Origin: Betaproteobacteria bacterium | Lineage (GTDB): Bacteria; Pseudomonadota; Gammaproteobacteria; Burkholderiales; Usitatibacteraceae | Direction of reading: 5' to 3' | Length of the DNA: 64,000 bases | NCBI GenBank assembly: GCA_016720855.1 | Contig: JADKJU010000001.1 | Coordinates: 117,501 to 181,500 of the forward strand | In this document: piece by piece, positions 53,992-62,543 of the stretch | Layout: each line of letters starts with the position of its first letter | Position numbering within the stretch: the first letter of the stretch is position 1 | Notes under the pieces: model-generated | What the model was told of the DNA's origin: nothing | The model's input: the letters and a program-made list of their open reading frames with translations, nothing else | Databases searched by the model: none | Made by a program: the position numbers and the translations under genes

Positions 53992-55113
53992 TCAGCGCAC
54001 GAACTTCTGGTCCTTCGAGATGATCGTGAGATCGACGAATTTCGATCCGCTGTGGTTGTCGGGGCTGTAGCTCACCTTGAACCCCCCGGCATCGTAGGGA
54101 TTGATCGATTCCATGGCCTTGATGAAGTTCTCGCGCGAGAGGTGCCGGCCCGCGCGGCGAAGCCCCTCGACCATCACCTTTGCCGCAATGAAGCCTTCGA
54201 GGGTGCCGAAACCAGGCTCGCCCTTGGCCTGCGCCAGGAGGGCGCGGTATTCCTTCACCACGGGCACCGACGTGTCCCAGGGGAAGGGGACCACCTGCGA
54301 GATCTGGATGCCGCGACCCTCGCGGTCGAGTTCCCTAGCCAGGGCCTTGCTGCCGACGAACGAGACGTTCCAGAACGTGGCATTCGCGCCTGCCTTCTTC
54401 ATCTCCTTGATGAACGCCGCGCAGGACTTGTAGGCGCTGATCATCACCACCGCCTGCGGGTCGGCCTTGCGGATATCCGCCACGGATTTCACGACGTCGA
54501 CGGTGTTCCGTTCCACGGTGCCCCTGGCCACCAGCTCGAGCTTGCGCTTCTTGAGGGCGCGCTCGACGCCGGCGAGGCCCGCCTGACCGTAGGCGTCGTT
54601 CTGGTAGAAGATCGCGATCTTGTTCACGCTCATCGCGGTGAGGTGCTGCACGATCGCTTCCGTCTCGTCGTAGTAGCTGGCGCGGACGTTGAAGACGTAG
54701 TGGTTCACGGGGTTGCGCAGGCTCTCGGCCCCGGTGAAGGGTCCGACGAAGGGCACCTTCGCCTCGGTGAAGATCGGCATCGACGCCGCAGAGGTGGGCG
54801 TCCCGACGTAGCCGAACAGGGCGAACACCCGCTCGTCGTTGATCAACTTCTTCGTGTTCTCGGCCGCGCGCGCCGATTCGTAGCCGTCGTCCAGGGTCTT
54901 CAGCACGATGCGCCGTCCGTTCACGCCGCCCTTCGCGTTCACCTGGTTGAAGTAGAGGCTGGCACCGAGCTGCATGTCCTTGCCGAGTTCCTCTGCAGGA
55001 CCGGAAAGGGCGACCGACTGGCCCAGCAGGATCTGGGAATCCGTCACGCCCTGGGCGAGAGCGGCGCTCGCGCAGACGGCCAGTGCGAAAATCGATGCGA
55101 CCGCGCGGATCAT
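53992..55113 (-). CDS. ABC transporter substrate-binding protein, branched-chain amino acid (LivJ) type
   Basis: Periplasmic solute receptor of 373 residues. It has a signal peptide ending near ALAQG, followed by the family start ITDSQILLGQSVALSG-like VTDSQILLGQSVALSGP, the SPTS-like YVGTPTSAASMP, and FYQNDAYGQAGLAGVE. These are hallmarks of Leu/Ile/Val-type type 1 binding proteins; members also bind urea, amides or aromatic acids. GGGAGAG lies just before the ATG at 55113. No permease or ATPase gene is adjacent, so it is an orphan receptor here. It follows dnaJ on the same strand with a 77-base gap. Confidence 0.9.
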   Translation of the reverse strand: MIRAVASIFALAVCASAALAQGVTDSQILLGQSVALSGPAEELGKDMQLGASLYFNQVNAKGGVNGRRIVLKTLDDGYESARAAENTKKLINDERVFALFGYVGTPTSAASMPIFTEAKVPFVGPFTGAESLRNPVNHYVFNVRASYYDETEAIVQHLTAMSVNKIAIFYQNDAYGQAGLAGVERALKKRKLELVARGTVERNTVDVVKSVADIRKADPQAVVMISAYKSCAAFIKEMKKAGANATFWNVSFVGSKALARELDREGRGIQISQVVPFPWDTSVPVVKEYRALLAQAKGEPGFGTLEGFIAAKVMVEGLRRAGRHLSRENFIKAMESINPYDAGGFKVSYSPDNHSGSKFVDLTIISKDQKFVR

Positions 55114-55190
55114 GATTCTCTCTCCCGGAAGTTGTGGAATCCTCCTGCAGGCCATGATAGCGCGCCCGACCGGCGGGCAGAAGGGCAGCT

Positions 55191-56318
55191 TCAGCCGGCG
55201 AAGAAGTCGCGCATCCGGTCCATGAAGGACTTGGCTCGCGGGTTGTGGCGGTCGCCGTCGTTGCGGTTGATCTCCTCCAACTCGCGCAGGAGTTCCTTCT
55301 GGCGATCGGTGAGTTTCACGGGAGTTTCCACCACGATCTCGCACAGGAGGTCGCCCGGGTGGCTCGCACGCACCCCCTTGATGCCCTTGCCCCGCAGGCG
55401 CAGCACCTGGCCGGTCTGCGTCTCCGCGTGGATCTTGACCTTGGCCTGTCCTTCGAGGGTCGGGATCTCGATGTCGCCGCCCAGGGCCGCCGTGGTGAAG
55501 CTGACCGGCATCTGGCAGTGCAGGTCGTTCGCGTCGCGCTGGAAAACCGCATGTTCCTTCAGGTGGATCACCACGTAGAGGTCGCCCGGCGGGCCGCCGT
55601 TCACGCCCGCCTCTCCTTCGCCGGAGAGCCTGATGCGGTCTCCCTCGTCGATGCCGGCCGGTATCTTCACCGCGAGCGTCTTGTGGCGCTTCACGCGGCC
55701 CGCCCCGCTGCAATCCCGGCATGGGTCGGAAATCGTCTTTCCGGCGCCGTGGCACGCGGGGCAGGCCTGCTGGACCGAGAAGAATCCCTGCGACATGCGC
55801 ACCGCACCCGTGCCGCCACAGGTCGCGCACGTCTTCGCCTGGGTCCCGGGCTTCGCACCGCTGCCATGGCACGTGCCGCATTCCTCCATCGCGGGGATGC
55901 GGATCTTGGTCTCGGTGCCGCGCGCGGCCTGCTCGAGGGCAATCTCCAGGTTGTAGCGCAGGTCGGCGCCGCGATAGACGTTTGATCGCCCGCGGGCGCC
56001 GCCGAAGATGTCGCCGAAGATGTCGCCGAAGGCCTCGGCGAATCCGCCGAAGCCGGCCTCGCCCGCACCGCCCATCCCGCCCATCTGCGGGTTCACGCCC
56101 GCGTGGCCGTAGGCGTCGTAGGCGCGGCGCTTTTCCGCCTCCGAGAGGATCTCGTAAGCTTCCTTCGCCTCCTTGAACTTCCCCTCCGACTCCTTGTTGT
56201 CCGGGTTGCGGTCCGGATGAAACTTCATGGCGAGCTTGCGATAGGCCTTCTTGATGTCCTCCTCGGAGGCATCCCGGTTCACGCCCAGCACTTCGTAGTA
56301 GTCGCGCTTCGTCGCCAT
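55191..56318 (-). CDS. dnaJ: Chaperone DnaJ
   Basis: Hsp40 co-chaperone that delivers substrates to DnaK and stimulates its ATPase. The 375 residues show the J domain with HPD in KFHPDRNP (near 33), the Gly/Phe region (GGMGGAGEAGFGGF), four CxxCxGxG zinc motifs (CGTCHGSGAKPG, CATCGGTGAV, CPACHGAGK, CRDCSGAGRV) and the C-terminal substrate domains. It is third in the grpE-dnaK-dnaJ order. Confidence 0.97.
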   Translation of the reverse strand: MATKRDYYEVLGVNRDASEEDIKKAYRKLAMKFHPDRNPDNKESEGKFKEAKEAYEILSEAEKRRAYDAYGHAGVNPQMGGMGGAGEAGFGGFAEAFGDIFGDIFGGARGRSNVYRGADLRYNLEIALEQAARGTETKIRIPAMEECGTCHGSGAKPGTQAKTCATCGGTGAVRMSQGFFSVQQACPACHGAGKTISDPCRDCSGAGRVKRHKTLAVKIPAGIDEGDRIRLSGEGEAGVNGGPPGDLYVVIHLKEHAVFQRDANDLHCQMPVSFTTAALGGDIEIPTLEGQAKVKIHAETQTGQVLRLRGKGIKGVRASHPGDLLCEIVVETPVKLTDRQKELLRELEEINRNDGDRHNPRAKSFMDRMRDFFAG

Positions 56319-56346
56319 CGTTCCGTCCAGTCCTTCAATGCAGGAA

Positions 56347-56376
56347 AGGGTGAAGGAGGCCTTCCCCCTTCACCCT
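56347..56376 (-). terminator. Hairpin between dnaK and dnaJ
   Basis: Inverted repeat AGGGTGAAGG (56347-56356) and CCTTCACCCT (56367-56376) with a 10-base loop. There is no T run, so on the minus strand it may lower dnaJ expression or protect dnaK mRNA rather than terminate fully. Confidence 0.45.
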
Positions 56377-56399
56377 CTTGTGCGCGCAGCGGCCGTCCG

Positions 56400-58343
56400 T
56401 CAGGCCGGTTTCTTGTCCTTGACCTCGGTGTACTCCGCGTCCACCACGTTGCCGTCGTCCTTGCCGCCTTCAGCCTTTGCCTCGCCGCCAGCGCCGGGCG
56501 CGGCTCCCGCCTGGGACCCAGCCTGGGCGTCGGCGTACATCCGCTCGCCCAACTTCTGGGAAGCTGTCGCCAGGGCCTGGCTCTTCGCCTCGATCGCCGC
56601 CTTGTCGCCGTCCTTGAGGATCGCCTCGAGCTCCCTGGCCGTCGCCTCGATCTTTTCCTTTTCGGAGGCATCGATCTTGTCGCCATGGTCCGCCAGGGAC
56701 TTCCTCACCGAGTGCAGCAACTGGTCGGCCTGGTTGCGCGCGGAGACGAGTTCGAGCAGCTTCCTGTCCTCCTCGGCGTGGGATTCGGCGTCCTTCACCA
56801 TGCGCTGGATCTCGTCTTCCGCCAGGCCCGAGCTCGCCTTGATCGTGATTTTCGACTCCTTGCCCGTCGCCTTGTCCTTGGCGTTCACGTGAAGGATACC
56901 GTTCGCGTCGATGTCGAAAGTGACCTCGATCTGCGGCATGCCGCGCGGGGAGGGCGGGATGCCCTCGAGGTTGAACTGGCCCAGGCTCTTGTTGCCGGAG
57001 GCGACGTCGCGCTCGCCCTGCAGCACGTGGATCGTCACGGCCGACTGGTTGTCGTCGGCGGTCGAGAAGACCTGCTGGGCCTTGGTCGGGATCGTGGTGT
57101 TCTTCTTGATGAGCTTGGTCATGACGCCGCCAAGCGTCTCGATGCCGAGCGACAACGGCGTCACGTCGAGGAGGAGCACATCCTTCACCTCGCCCTGGAG
57201 CACGCCTGCCTGGATCGCAGCGCCCACGGCCACCGCTTCATCCGGGTTCACGTCCTTGCGCGGCTCCTTGCCGAAGAACTCCTTCACCTTGTCCTGCACC
57301 TTCGGCATGCGCGTCATGCCACCCACCAGGATCACGTCGCCGATGTCGGTGACCTTCACGCCCGCATCCTTGATCGCGATGCGGCACGGCTCGATGGTCC
57401 TCGCGATCAGGTCCTCCACGAGCGCCTCGAACTTGGCGCGCGTGATCTTCATGGTGAGGTGCGAGGGCGCGCCGTTCGCCATGGCGATGTAGGGCTCGTT
57501 CAGCTCCGTCTGCTGCGAAGAGGAGAGCTCGATCTTGGCGCGTTCGGCGGCCATCTTCACGCGCTGAAGGGCGATCGGGTCCTTGGAAAGGTCCACGCCC
57601 GATTGCTTGCGGAACTCCTCGACGATGTAATCGATGAGGCGCTGGTCGAAGTCCTCGCCTCCCAGGAAGGTGTCGCCGTTCGTGGAGAGCACCTCGAACT
57701 GGTGCTCGCCCTCGACCACGGCGATCTCGATGATGGAGATGTCGAACGTGCCGCCGCCCAGGTCGTAGACCGCGATCTTGCGGTCGCCCTCCTTCTTGTC
57801 GAGGCCGAAGGCGAGCGCGGCCGCGGTAGGCTCGTTGATGATGCGCTTGACCTCGAGGCCCGCGATGCGCCCCGCGTCCTTGGTGGCCTGGCGCTGCGAG
57901 TCGTTGAAGTAGGCCGGAACCGTGATCACGGCTTCGGTGACCGGCTCGCCGAGGTAGTCCTCGGCCGTCTTCTTCATCTTGCGCAGGACCTCGGCCGACA
58001 CCTGCGGCGGGGCGATGCCCTTGCCTCGCACCTCGACCCACGCGTCGCCGTTGTCCGCCTTCGAGATCCGGTAGGGCATGAGCCCGATGTCCTTCTGGAC
58101 TTCCTTCTCGTCGAAGCGCCGCCCGATGAGCCGCTTGACCGCGTACAGGGTGTTCTTCGCGTTGGTGACCGCCTGGCGCTTGGCCGGCGCCCCGACGAGA
58201 ATCTCGTCGTTCTCCGCGTACGCGACGATGGAAGGCGTGGTGCGGGCGCCTTCGCTGTTCTCGATGACCTTGGGCTTGCCGCCCTCCATGATCGCCACGC
58301 AGGAGTTCGTGGTGCCCAGGTCGATGCCGATGATCTTTGCCAT
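56400..58343 (-). CDS. dnaK: Chaperone DnaK (Hsp70)
   Basis: ATP-driven folding chaperone, 647 residues. Seen: the phosphate loop IGIDLGTTNSCVAIMEGG, DLGGGTFDISI, VGGMTRMPKVQ, the linker and substrate domain LLLDVTPLSLGIETLGG, and an acidic C-terminus ending DAEYTEVKDKKPA. AAGGA lies eight bases before the ATG. The upstream sequence has a sigma32-type promoter 40 bases away, so dnaK can be induced by heat apart from grpE. Confidence 0.98.
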   Translation of the reverse strand: MAKIIGIDLGTTNSCVAIMEGGKPKVIENSEGARTTPSIVAYAENDEILVGAPAKRQAVTNAKNTLYAVKRLIGRRFDEKEVQKDIGLMPYRISKADNGDAWVEVRGKGIAPPQVSAEVLRKMKKTAEDYLGEPVTEAVITVPAYFNDSQRQATKDAGRIAGLEVKRIINEPTAAALAFGLDKKEGDRKIAVYDLGGGTFDISIIEIAVVEGEHQFEVLSTNGDTFLGGEDFDQRLIDYIVEEFRKQSGVDLSKDPIALQRVKMAAERAKIELSSSQQTELNEPYIAMANGAPSHLTMKITRAKFEALVEDLIARTIEPCRIAIKDAGVKVTDIGDVILVGGMTRMPKVQDKVKEFFGKEPRKDVNPDEAVAVGAAIQAGVLQGEVKDVLLLDVTPLSLGIETLGGVMTKLIKKNTTIPTKAQQVFSTADDNQSAVTIHVLQGERDVASGNKSLGQFNLEGIPPSPRGMPQIEVTFDIDANGILHVNAKDKATGKESKITIKASSGLAEDEIQRMVKDAESHAEEDRKLLELVSARNQADQLLHSVRKSLADHGDKIDASEKEKIEATARELEAILKDGDKAAIEAKSQALATASQKLGERMYADAQAGSQAGAAPGAGGEAKAEGGKDDGNVVDAEYTEVKDKKPA

Positions 58344-58381
58344 GTTCGCTATCCTTCGTTCGTGTACGGAACCAGCCTTGA

Positions 58382-58409
58382 ATGTAGGGGTATTCGCCGG
58401 CCTTTCAAG
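58382..58409 (-). promoter_or_regulatory. Sigma32-type heat-shock promoter of dnaK
   Basis: On the minus strand CTTGAAA (58403-58409), 12 bases, CCCCTACAT (58382-58390), close to the RpoH consensus CTTGAAA-N13-CCCCATNT. The expected start site is near 58375, about 30 bases before the ATG. Confidence 0.8.
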
Positions 58410-58422
58410 CGGTTGGCGGCGA

Positions 58423-58962
58423 CTAACCGGCCGGGGCGGTCTTTTCGCGGGCGACCATCACCAACGCCGGGCGGATGACCCGGTCGTTGAGGAGGTAGCC
58501 CTTCTGGATAACCGTCACCACCGTGTTGGGGGCCTGGTCCGAATCGACCATTCCCATGGCCTGATGGCGGTGAGGGTCGAACCGGGCGCCCTGCGGGGAG
58601 ATCTCGACGAGGGCGGACTTCTCGAAGGCGCTCGAGAGCTGGCGATGGGTGATCTGCGTGCCCTGCCGGAGCGACTCGATGGTGGGCGACTCGAAGGCGA
58701 GGGCGGCCTCGAGGCTGTCCCGCACCGCGAGCAGGCTCGAGGCGAAGGACTCGATGCCGAACTTGTGCGCCTTGGAAACATCCTCGGCCGCCCGGCGGCG
58801 GATGTTCTCCGTCTCGGCCTTGGCTCTCAGGAAGTCCTCGCGGAGTTGGGCCACCTCGGCCTCGGCGGCTGCCAGGTCAGCTTGCAACTGGGCTACGCGC
58901 TCTTCCGGGGCAAGGACGGTGTCCGGTGTGGCTTCCAGCGCCGGGGCAATCGGGTCAGTCAC
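58423..58962 (-). CDS. grpE: Nucleotide exchange factor GrpE
   Basis: Releases ADP from DnaK. The start is GTG at 58962, with GGGAG seven bases upstream; the TTG seven codons earlier has no such site. The 179 residues have the long N-terminal coiled coil (VAQLQADLAAAEAEVAQLREDFLRAK is split over about 20-45), then GIESFASSLLAVRDSLEAAL and the beta domain with PHRHQAMGMVDSD and VIQKGYLLNDRVIRPALV. Length is normal for GrpE. Its own sigma32 promoter and a palindrome lie directly upstream. Confidence 0.95.
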   Translation of the reverse strand: MTDPIAPALEATPDTVLAPEERVAQLQADLAAAEAEVAQLREDFLRAKAETENIRRRAAEDVSKAHKFGIESFASSLLAVRDSLEAALAFESPTIESLRQGTQITHRQLSSAFEKSALVEISPQGARFDPHRHQAMGMVDSDQAPNTVVTVIQKGYLLNDRVIRPALVMVAREKTAPAG

Positions 58963-58970
58963 GCGAATCT

Positions 58971-58995
58971 CCCTGCAAAACAAGTATTTGCAGGG
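58971..58995 (-). promoter_or_regulatory. Perfect inverted repeat at the grpE start site / ribosome-binding site
   Basis: CCCTGCAAA (58987-58995 as read on the minus strand), seven bases, TTTGCAGGG (58971-58979). The downstream arm runs into the GGGAG ribosome-binding site of grpE, and the repeat spans the start site predicted from the sigma32 promoter (near 58990). It could be a repressor operator or, if transcription starts further upstream, an mRNA hairpin covering the ribosome-binding site. It does not match CIRCE. Confidence 0.6.
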
Positions 58996-58996
58996 C

Positions 58997-59024
58997 AGAT
59001 GGGGGCGCGGGACAGGATTTCAAG
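58997..59024 (-). promoter_or_regulatory. Sigma32-type heat-shock promoter of grpE
   Basis: On the minus strand CTTGAAA (59018-59024), exactly 13 bases, CCCCATCT (58997-59004). This is a full match to the RpoH consensus CTTGAAA-N13-CCCCATNT. Confidence 0.9.
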
Positions 59025-59076
59025 TCGGGTCGGGAACCCGCTCATCCGGCCCGGCCCGATGGCCGGCAGGGGCCGG

Positions 59077-59427
59077 TCACTTCTTCGCGCCGCCGATGAG
59101 CCAGTTCACGACGACGGTGATGAGGCTGTAGAGGAGGGAGCCGATCAACGCCGAGACGAATCCCTGCACGGCGAAACCCTTCACGATCTCCGCCACGAGC
59201 CAGAAGAGCAGGGCGTTGATCACGAAGAGGAAGAGGCCCAGGGTGATGATCGTCACCGGCAGCGTGAGCACCACGAGGATCGGCCGGATCAGGGCGTTGA
59301 CCAGGCCGAGTACCAGGGCGGCTATCGCGGCGGAGAAAAAGCTTTCCACGCGCACGCCGGGATAGAGATAGGCGACGGCGAGCAACGCCAACGCACTCAG
59401 GATCCATCGCAGGAGCAGGGAAGTCAT
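59077..59427 (-). CDS. Phage holin family (YvlD/Mmpl-type) small membrane protein
   Basis: A 116-residue protein made almost only of membrane helices: about four segments, with LLRWILSALALLAVAYLYP first and YSLITVVVNWLIGG last. Similar small proteins are annotated as phage holin family IV/YvlD, but they are chromosomal and not linked to phage lysis. The motif ALIRPILVVLTLPVTIITLGLFLFVIN-like (RPILVVLTLPVTI, then GLFLFVINALLFWL) is typical. Located between hemH and grpE on the same strand. Its role is unknown. Confidence 0.85.
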   Translation of the reverse strand: MTSLLLRWILSALALLAVAYLYPGVRVESFFSAAIAALVLGLVNALIRPILVVLTLPVTIITLGLFLFVINALLFWLVAEIVKGFAVQGFVSALIGSLLYSLITVVVNWLIGGAKK

Positions 59428-59449
59428 TTCGTTTCCTTTCGGGATGTCG

Positions 59450-60550
59450 TCAGTTCGTGGCGCCCAGAGCGCGTGCCCGGGACGCGCTTTCGCGCGCCTG
59501 GGTCTCGGCCGCCTGCGCGTCCCAGTCGGTGCTCGCCCAGCCGCGGAGGTTCTCCAGTGCGATCTGGGTCAGCGCGGCCATGAACGCGGGCGAATCGTTG
59601 GTGGTGGGAATGTAGTGGTAGTCCTTGCCCCCGGCCGCACGGAAGGTGTCGCGGCCCTCCATCGCGATCTCCTCCAGGGTCTCGAGGCAGTCGGCCGCGA
59701 AACCCGGGCAGATCACGTCGACGCGGCCAGTGGCTTTCCGGCCGAGTTCCGTGAGCGTTTCGGCCGTGTAGGGCTTGAGCCACTCGGCACGCCCGAATCG
59801 TGACTGGAAGGTGACGAGCGTGCGCTCGTCGTTCCAGCCCAGCTCCGTGGCGATGAGGCGCGCGCTCTTGTGGCACTCGCAATGGTAGGGGTCGCCCTTG
59901 TCGAGCAAGAAACGGGGCAGGCCGTGAAAGCTCATCACGAGCCGGTCGGGGCGGCCATGCTTCATCCAGTACTCGTTCACCGCCCGCGCGATGGCCTTCA
60001 CGTACCCGGGATGGTCGTGGAAATGGCGCACGGTCCGGATGGCGGGAACGTTTCGCATGCCGGCAAGCGCTGCGCCGACCGCGTCCATCGCCGAACCCGT
60101 GGTGCTCGCAGCGTATTGCGGGTAGAGCGGCAGCACGAGAATGCGGTCGCAGCCCTTTCCGCGAAGCTCCGAGAGCCCCGCGGCGACCGAAGGGTTGCCA
60201 TACCGGCAGGCCCCGGCGACCGCCAGCGGGGACTTCACGCGCTCCCCGAGGTAGCCGCGCAGCAACTGCACCTGCCGGCCGAGGTGGACGCGAAGGGGCG
60301 AGCCTTCCTTGGTCCAGACGGCCGCGTACTTGGCCGCGCTCCTGGCAGGGCGTGTGAGGAGAATGATCCTGAGGATCAGCCACCACACCGGGCGCGGGAT
60401 CTCGACCACGCGGGGGTCCCACAGGAATTCCGCGAGGTAGCGGCGCACCGCTTTCGCGTTCGGCTCGTCCGGCGTGCCGAGGTTCACCAGCAGGATGCCC
60501 GTGCGCGTGGCCGCGCCGTGCGCATGGGGGGGTTCCGGGAGGTAGGTCAT
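59450..60550 (-). CDS. hemH: Ferrochelatase
   Basis: Inserts Fe2+ into protoporphyrin IX, the last step of protoheme synthesis, at the inner membrane surface. The 366 residues show GILLVNLGTPDEP, VLPLYPQYAASTTGS, the catalytic histidine in VMSFHGLPRFLLDKGDPY (SFHGLP signature), FQSRFGRAEWLKPY and CPGFAADCLETLEEI. Its ATG at 60550 directly abuts the hrcA stop, so it is translated from the hrcA transcript. Confidence 0.97.
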   Translation of the reverse strand: MTYLPEPPHAHGAATRTGILLVNLGTPDEPNAKAVRRYLAEFLWDPRVVEIPRPVWWLILRIILLTRPARSAAKYAAVWTKEGSPLRVHLGRQVQLLRGYLGERVKSPLAVAGACRYGNPSVAAGLSELRGKGCDRILVLPLYPQYAASTTGSAMDAVGAALAGMRNVPAIRTVRHFHDHPGYVKAIARAVNEYWMKHGRPDRLVMSFHGLPRFLLDKGDPYHCECHKSARLIATELGWNDERTLVTFQSRFGRAEWLKPYTAETLTELGRKATGRVDVICPGFAADCLETLEEIAMEGRDTFRAAGGKDYHYIPTTNDSPAFMAALTQIALENLRGWASTDWDAQAAETQARESASRARALGATN

Positions 60551-61576
60551 TCAGTGCTGCGACAGCGCGGAGGAGATGAGCTTCGCGGTGACGTCGACGA
60601 TCGGGATGACGCGCTCGTAGGCCATTCTCGTGGGGCCGATCACGCCGACCGTGCCCACGACCCGCCCATCGACCTCGTAGGGCGCGGTCACGATGGAACA
60701 CTCGTCCAGCGGGACCAGCGCCGAGTCGCCGCCGATGAAGATCTTCACCCCTTCGGCACGTTCGCTCTCGTCCACGAGACCCAGGAGCTGCGCCTTGCGC
60801 TCGAAGAGGTCGAAGAGCTTCCGGAGCCGGACGCGGTCCGAGGAAAGGTCCTCCAGCTCGAGCAGGTTCCTTTCTCCGGAGAGCACGACGCCGTCGTCCG
60901 TCAGGCGCATCGGCTCGCCGCCCGTCTCGATCGCAGCGCGCATGAGCGAGGAGATGTCGTGATGCAGGTCGAGGAGCTCGCCGCGAACCCGGCTCGCGAT
61001 CGACGCGAAATCGTGTCCGGAGTAAATCTGGTTGATGGCGCTGGCCGCCTCGATGAGCTGCGCGGCGCTGTAGGGCCGGTCCGTGACGAGCACACGGTTC
61101 TGCACCTCGCCGTCGGAGGCGACGATGATGAGGAGCACGCGCTTTTCCGAGAGATGGAAGAACTCCACGTGGCGCAGGGCCGCGCGGCGCCGCGGTGAGA
61201 TCACCACCCCGGCAAAATGTGTGAGGTCCGACAGGAGTTGTGAAGCGGCCGCCACGACCCGGTGCGGGTCGTCCGGCAGGAGGCTGCCTTCGATCTGGGC
61301 GCGTTCGACCTCCTCCAGCGGGCGCACGGTGAGCAACGTGTCGACGAACAGCCGGTAGCCCTTCGGCGTGGGCACCCGGCCCGCCGAGGTGTGCGGGCTG
61401 GAAACGAAGCCCATCTCCTCGAGGTCGGCCATCACGTTCCTGATCGTGGCCGGCGAAAGCTCGAGGTTCGAGGCACGGGAGAGCGCGCGGGAGCCGACGG
61501 GCTGGCCGTCCGCAATGTAGCGCTCGACGAGGATCTTGAGCAGCGCCTGGGCGCGATCGTTCAGCATGCGGGACAT
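60551..61576 (-). CDS. hrcA: Heat-inducible transcription repressor HrcA
   Basis: Repressor that binds CIRCE elements in class I heat-shock genes and depends on GroEL for folding. The 341 residues have a winged-helix N-terminus (QALLKILVERYIADGQPVGS, SPATIRNVMADLEEMGF, SSPHTSAGRVPT) and a C-terminal regulatory domain (VGVIGPTRMAYERVIPIVD). No CIRCE sequence is visible in this window, so its targets (often groESL) must lie elsewhere. It is the first gene of the leftward hrcA-hemH group and divergent from nadK. Confidence 0.96.
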   Translation of the reverse strand: MSRMLNDRAQALLKILVERYIADGQPVGSRALSRASNLELSPATIRNVMADLEEMGFVSSPHTSAGRVPTPKGYRLFVDTLLTVRPLEEVERAQIEGSLLPDDPHRVVAAASQLLSDLTHFAGVVISPRRRAALRHVEFFHLSEKRVLLIIVASDGEVQNRVLVTDRPYSAAQLIEAASAINQIYSGHDFASIASRVRGELLDLHHDISSLMRAAIETGGEPMRLTDDGVVLSGERNLLELEDLSSDRVRLRKLFDLFERKAQLLGLVDESERAEGVKIFIGGDSALVPLDECSIVTAPYEVDGRVVGTVGVIGPTRMAYERVIPIVDVTAKLISSALSQH

Positions 61577-61651
61577 TGTACGAAAAATCGGAGCGCCCGG
61601 AGCCGGGGTTTCGCCTTTGTTTGACCCGGACGCTGTGATCTAATGGGGCCC

Positions 61652-62527
61652 ATGCCATTGCCCTTCAAGACCGTTGCCGTCGTGGGAAAAAGCGACGCGA
61701 CGGTACTCCCGGAAAAGCTCGACCAGGTGGTTGCGGTGCTCCGTTCGCGCGGGGTAGCCGTGCTGATGGACACCCGGACGGCGCAGGCGGCGCGGACGCC
61801 GCCCGACGAGGCGATCGCACTCGAGGACCTGGCCGCACGCGCCGACCTCACCGTGGTCGTGGGCGGGGACGGAACGCTCCTTTCCTGCGCCCGTCTCATG
61901 GCCGCCCACGGCGTGCCGCTCATCGGAGTGAACCTCGGCCGGCTCGGGTTTCTCACGGACATTCCCGTTGACAGGGTGTCCGAGACGCTCTCGGCCGTCC
62001 TCGACGGCGACTTCGTGGCGGAGGAACGGTTGATGCTGTCGGCCCGCGTGCTGCGGGCCGGCCGCGAGATCTTCTCGACCTGCGCGATGAACGATGTGGT
62101 GGTGAGCCGCGCCGGTACCGGCAGCATGATCGAGTTCGCCGTACATGTGGACGGGGAGTTCATCTACAGCCTGCGCGCCGACGGCATCATCGCCGCCACG
62201 CCCACGGGTTCCACCGCCTACGCGCTGTCCTCGGGCGGGCCCATTCTCCACCCGGGACTGTCGGCCGTGGCGCTCGTCCCGATCTCGCCGCACACGCTCT
62301 CCAACCGGCCGGTGGCGATCCACAGCTCCTCGCGCATCGACATCGTTCTCGTTCGCGGGCCGGGCGCACGCGCCAACTTCGACGTGCAGTCGCACGTCGA
62401 CCTGGACGCGAACGACGTGGTCGGCATCTCTGCAGCCCCGAAACCGGCGATCCTTCTCCATCCCCGCGGCTATCGCTATTTCTCCATGCTGCGCGACAAG
62501 TTGCGCTGGAACGAGCGCAACGCCTGA
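61652..62527 (+). CDS. nadK: NAD kinase
   Basis: Phosphorylates NAD+ to NADP+. The 291 residues carry the GGDGTLLS motif with the catalytic aspartate, GVNLGRLGFLTDI, the NE/D motif in TCAMNDVVVSR, and TPTGSTAYALSSGGP. Of two in-frame ATGs (61643 and 61652) the second has GGGG just upstream. A TGN-extended -10 (TG-A-TCTAAT, 61636-61644) lies close to the start, so the leader is very short or absent. Adjacent recN is the usual neighbour. Confidence 0.96.
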   Translation: MPLPFKTVAVVGKSDATVLPEKLDQVVAVLRSRGVAVLMDTRTAQAARTPPDEAIALEDLAARADLTVVVGGDGTLLSCARLMAAHGVPLIGVNLGRLGFLTDIPVDRVSETLSAVLDGDFVAEERLMLSARVLRAGREIFSTCAMNDVVVSRAGTGSMIEFAVHVDGEFIYSLRADGIIAATPTGSTAYALSSGGPILHPGLSAVALVPISPHTLSNRPVAIHSSSRIDIVLVRGPGARANFDVQSHVDLDANDVVGISAAPKPAILLHPRGYRYFSMLRDKLRWNERNA

Positions 62528-62543
62528 CGGGGCGGTCCTTCCC

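Noticed and set aside
59077..59427. Prophage remnant suggested by the holin-like gene
   Set aside because: No other phage gene is nearby and the gene sits in a conserved housekeeping cluster.
58344..61650. CIRCE element for HrcA
   Set aside because: No sequence resembling TTAGCACTC-N9-GAGTGCTAA was found; the palindrome at 58971-58995 differs in every half-site core.
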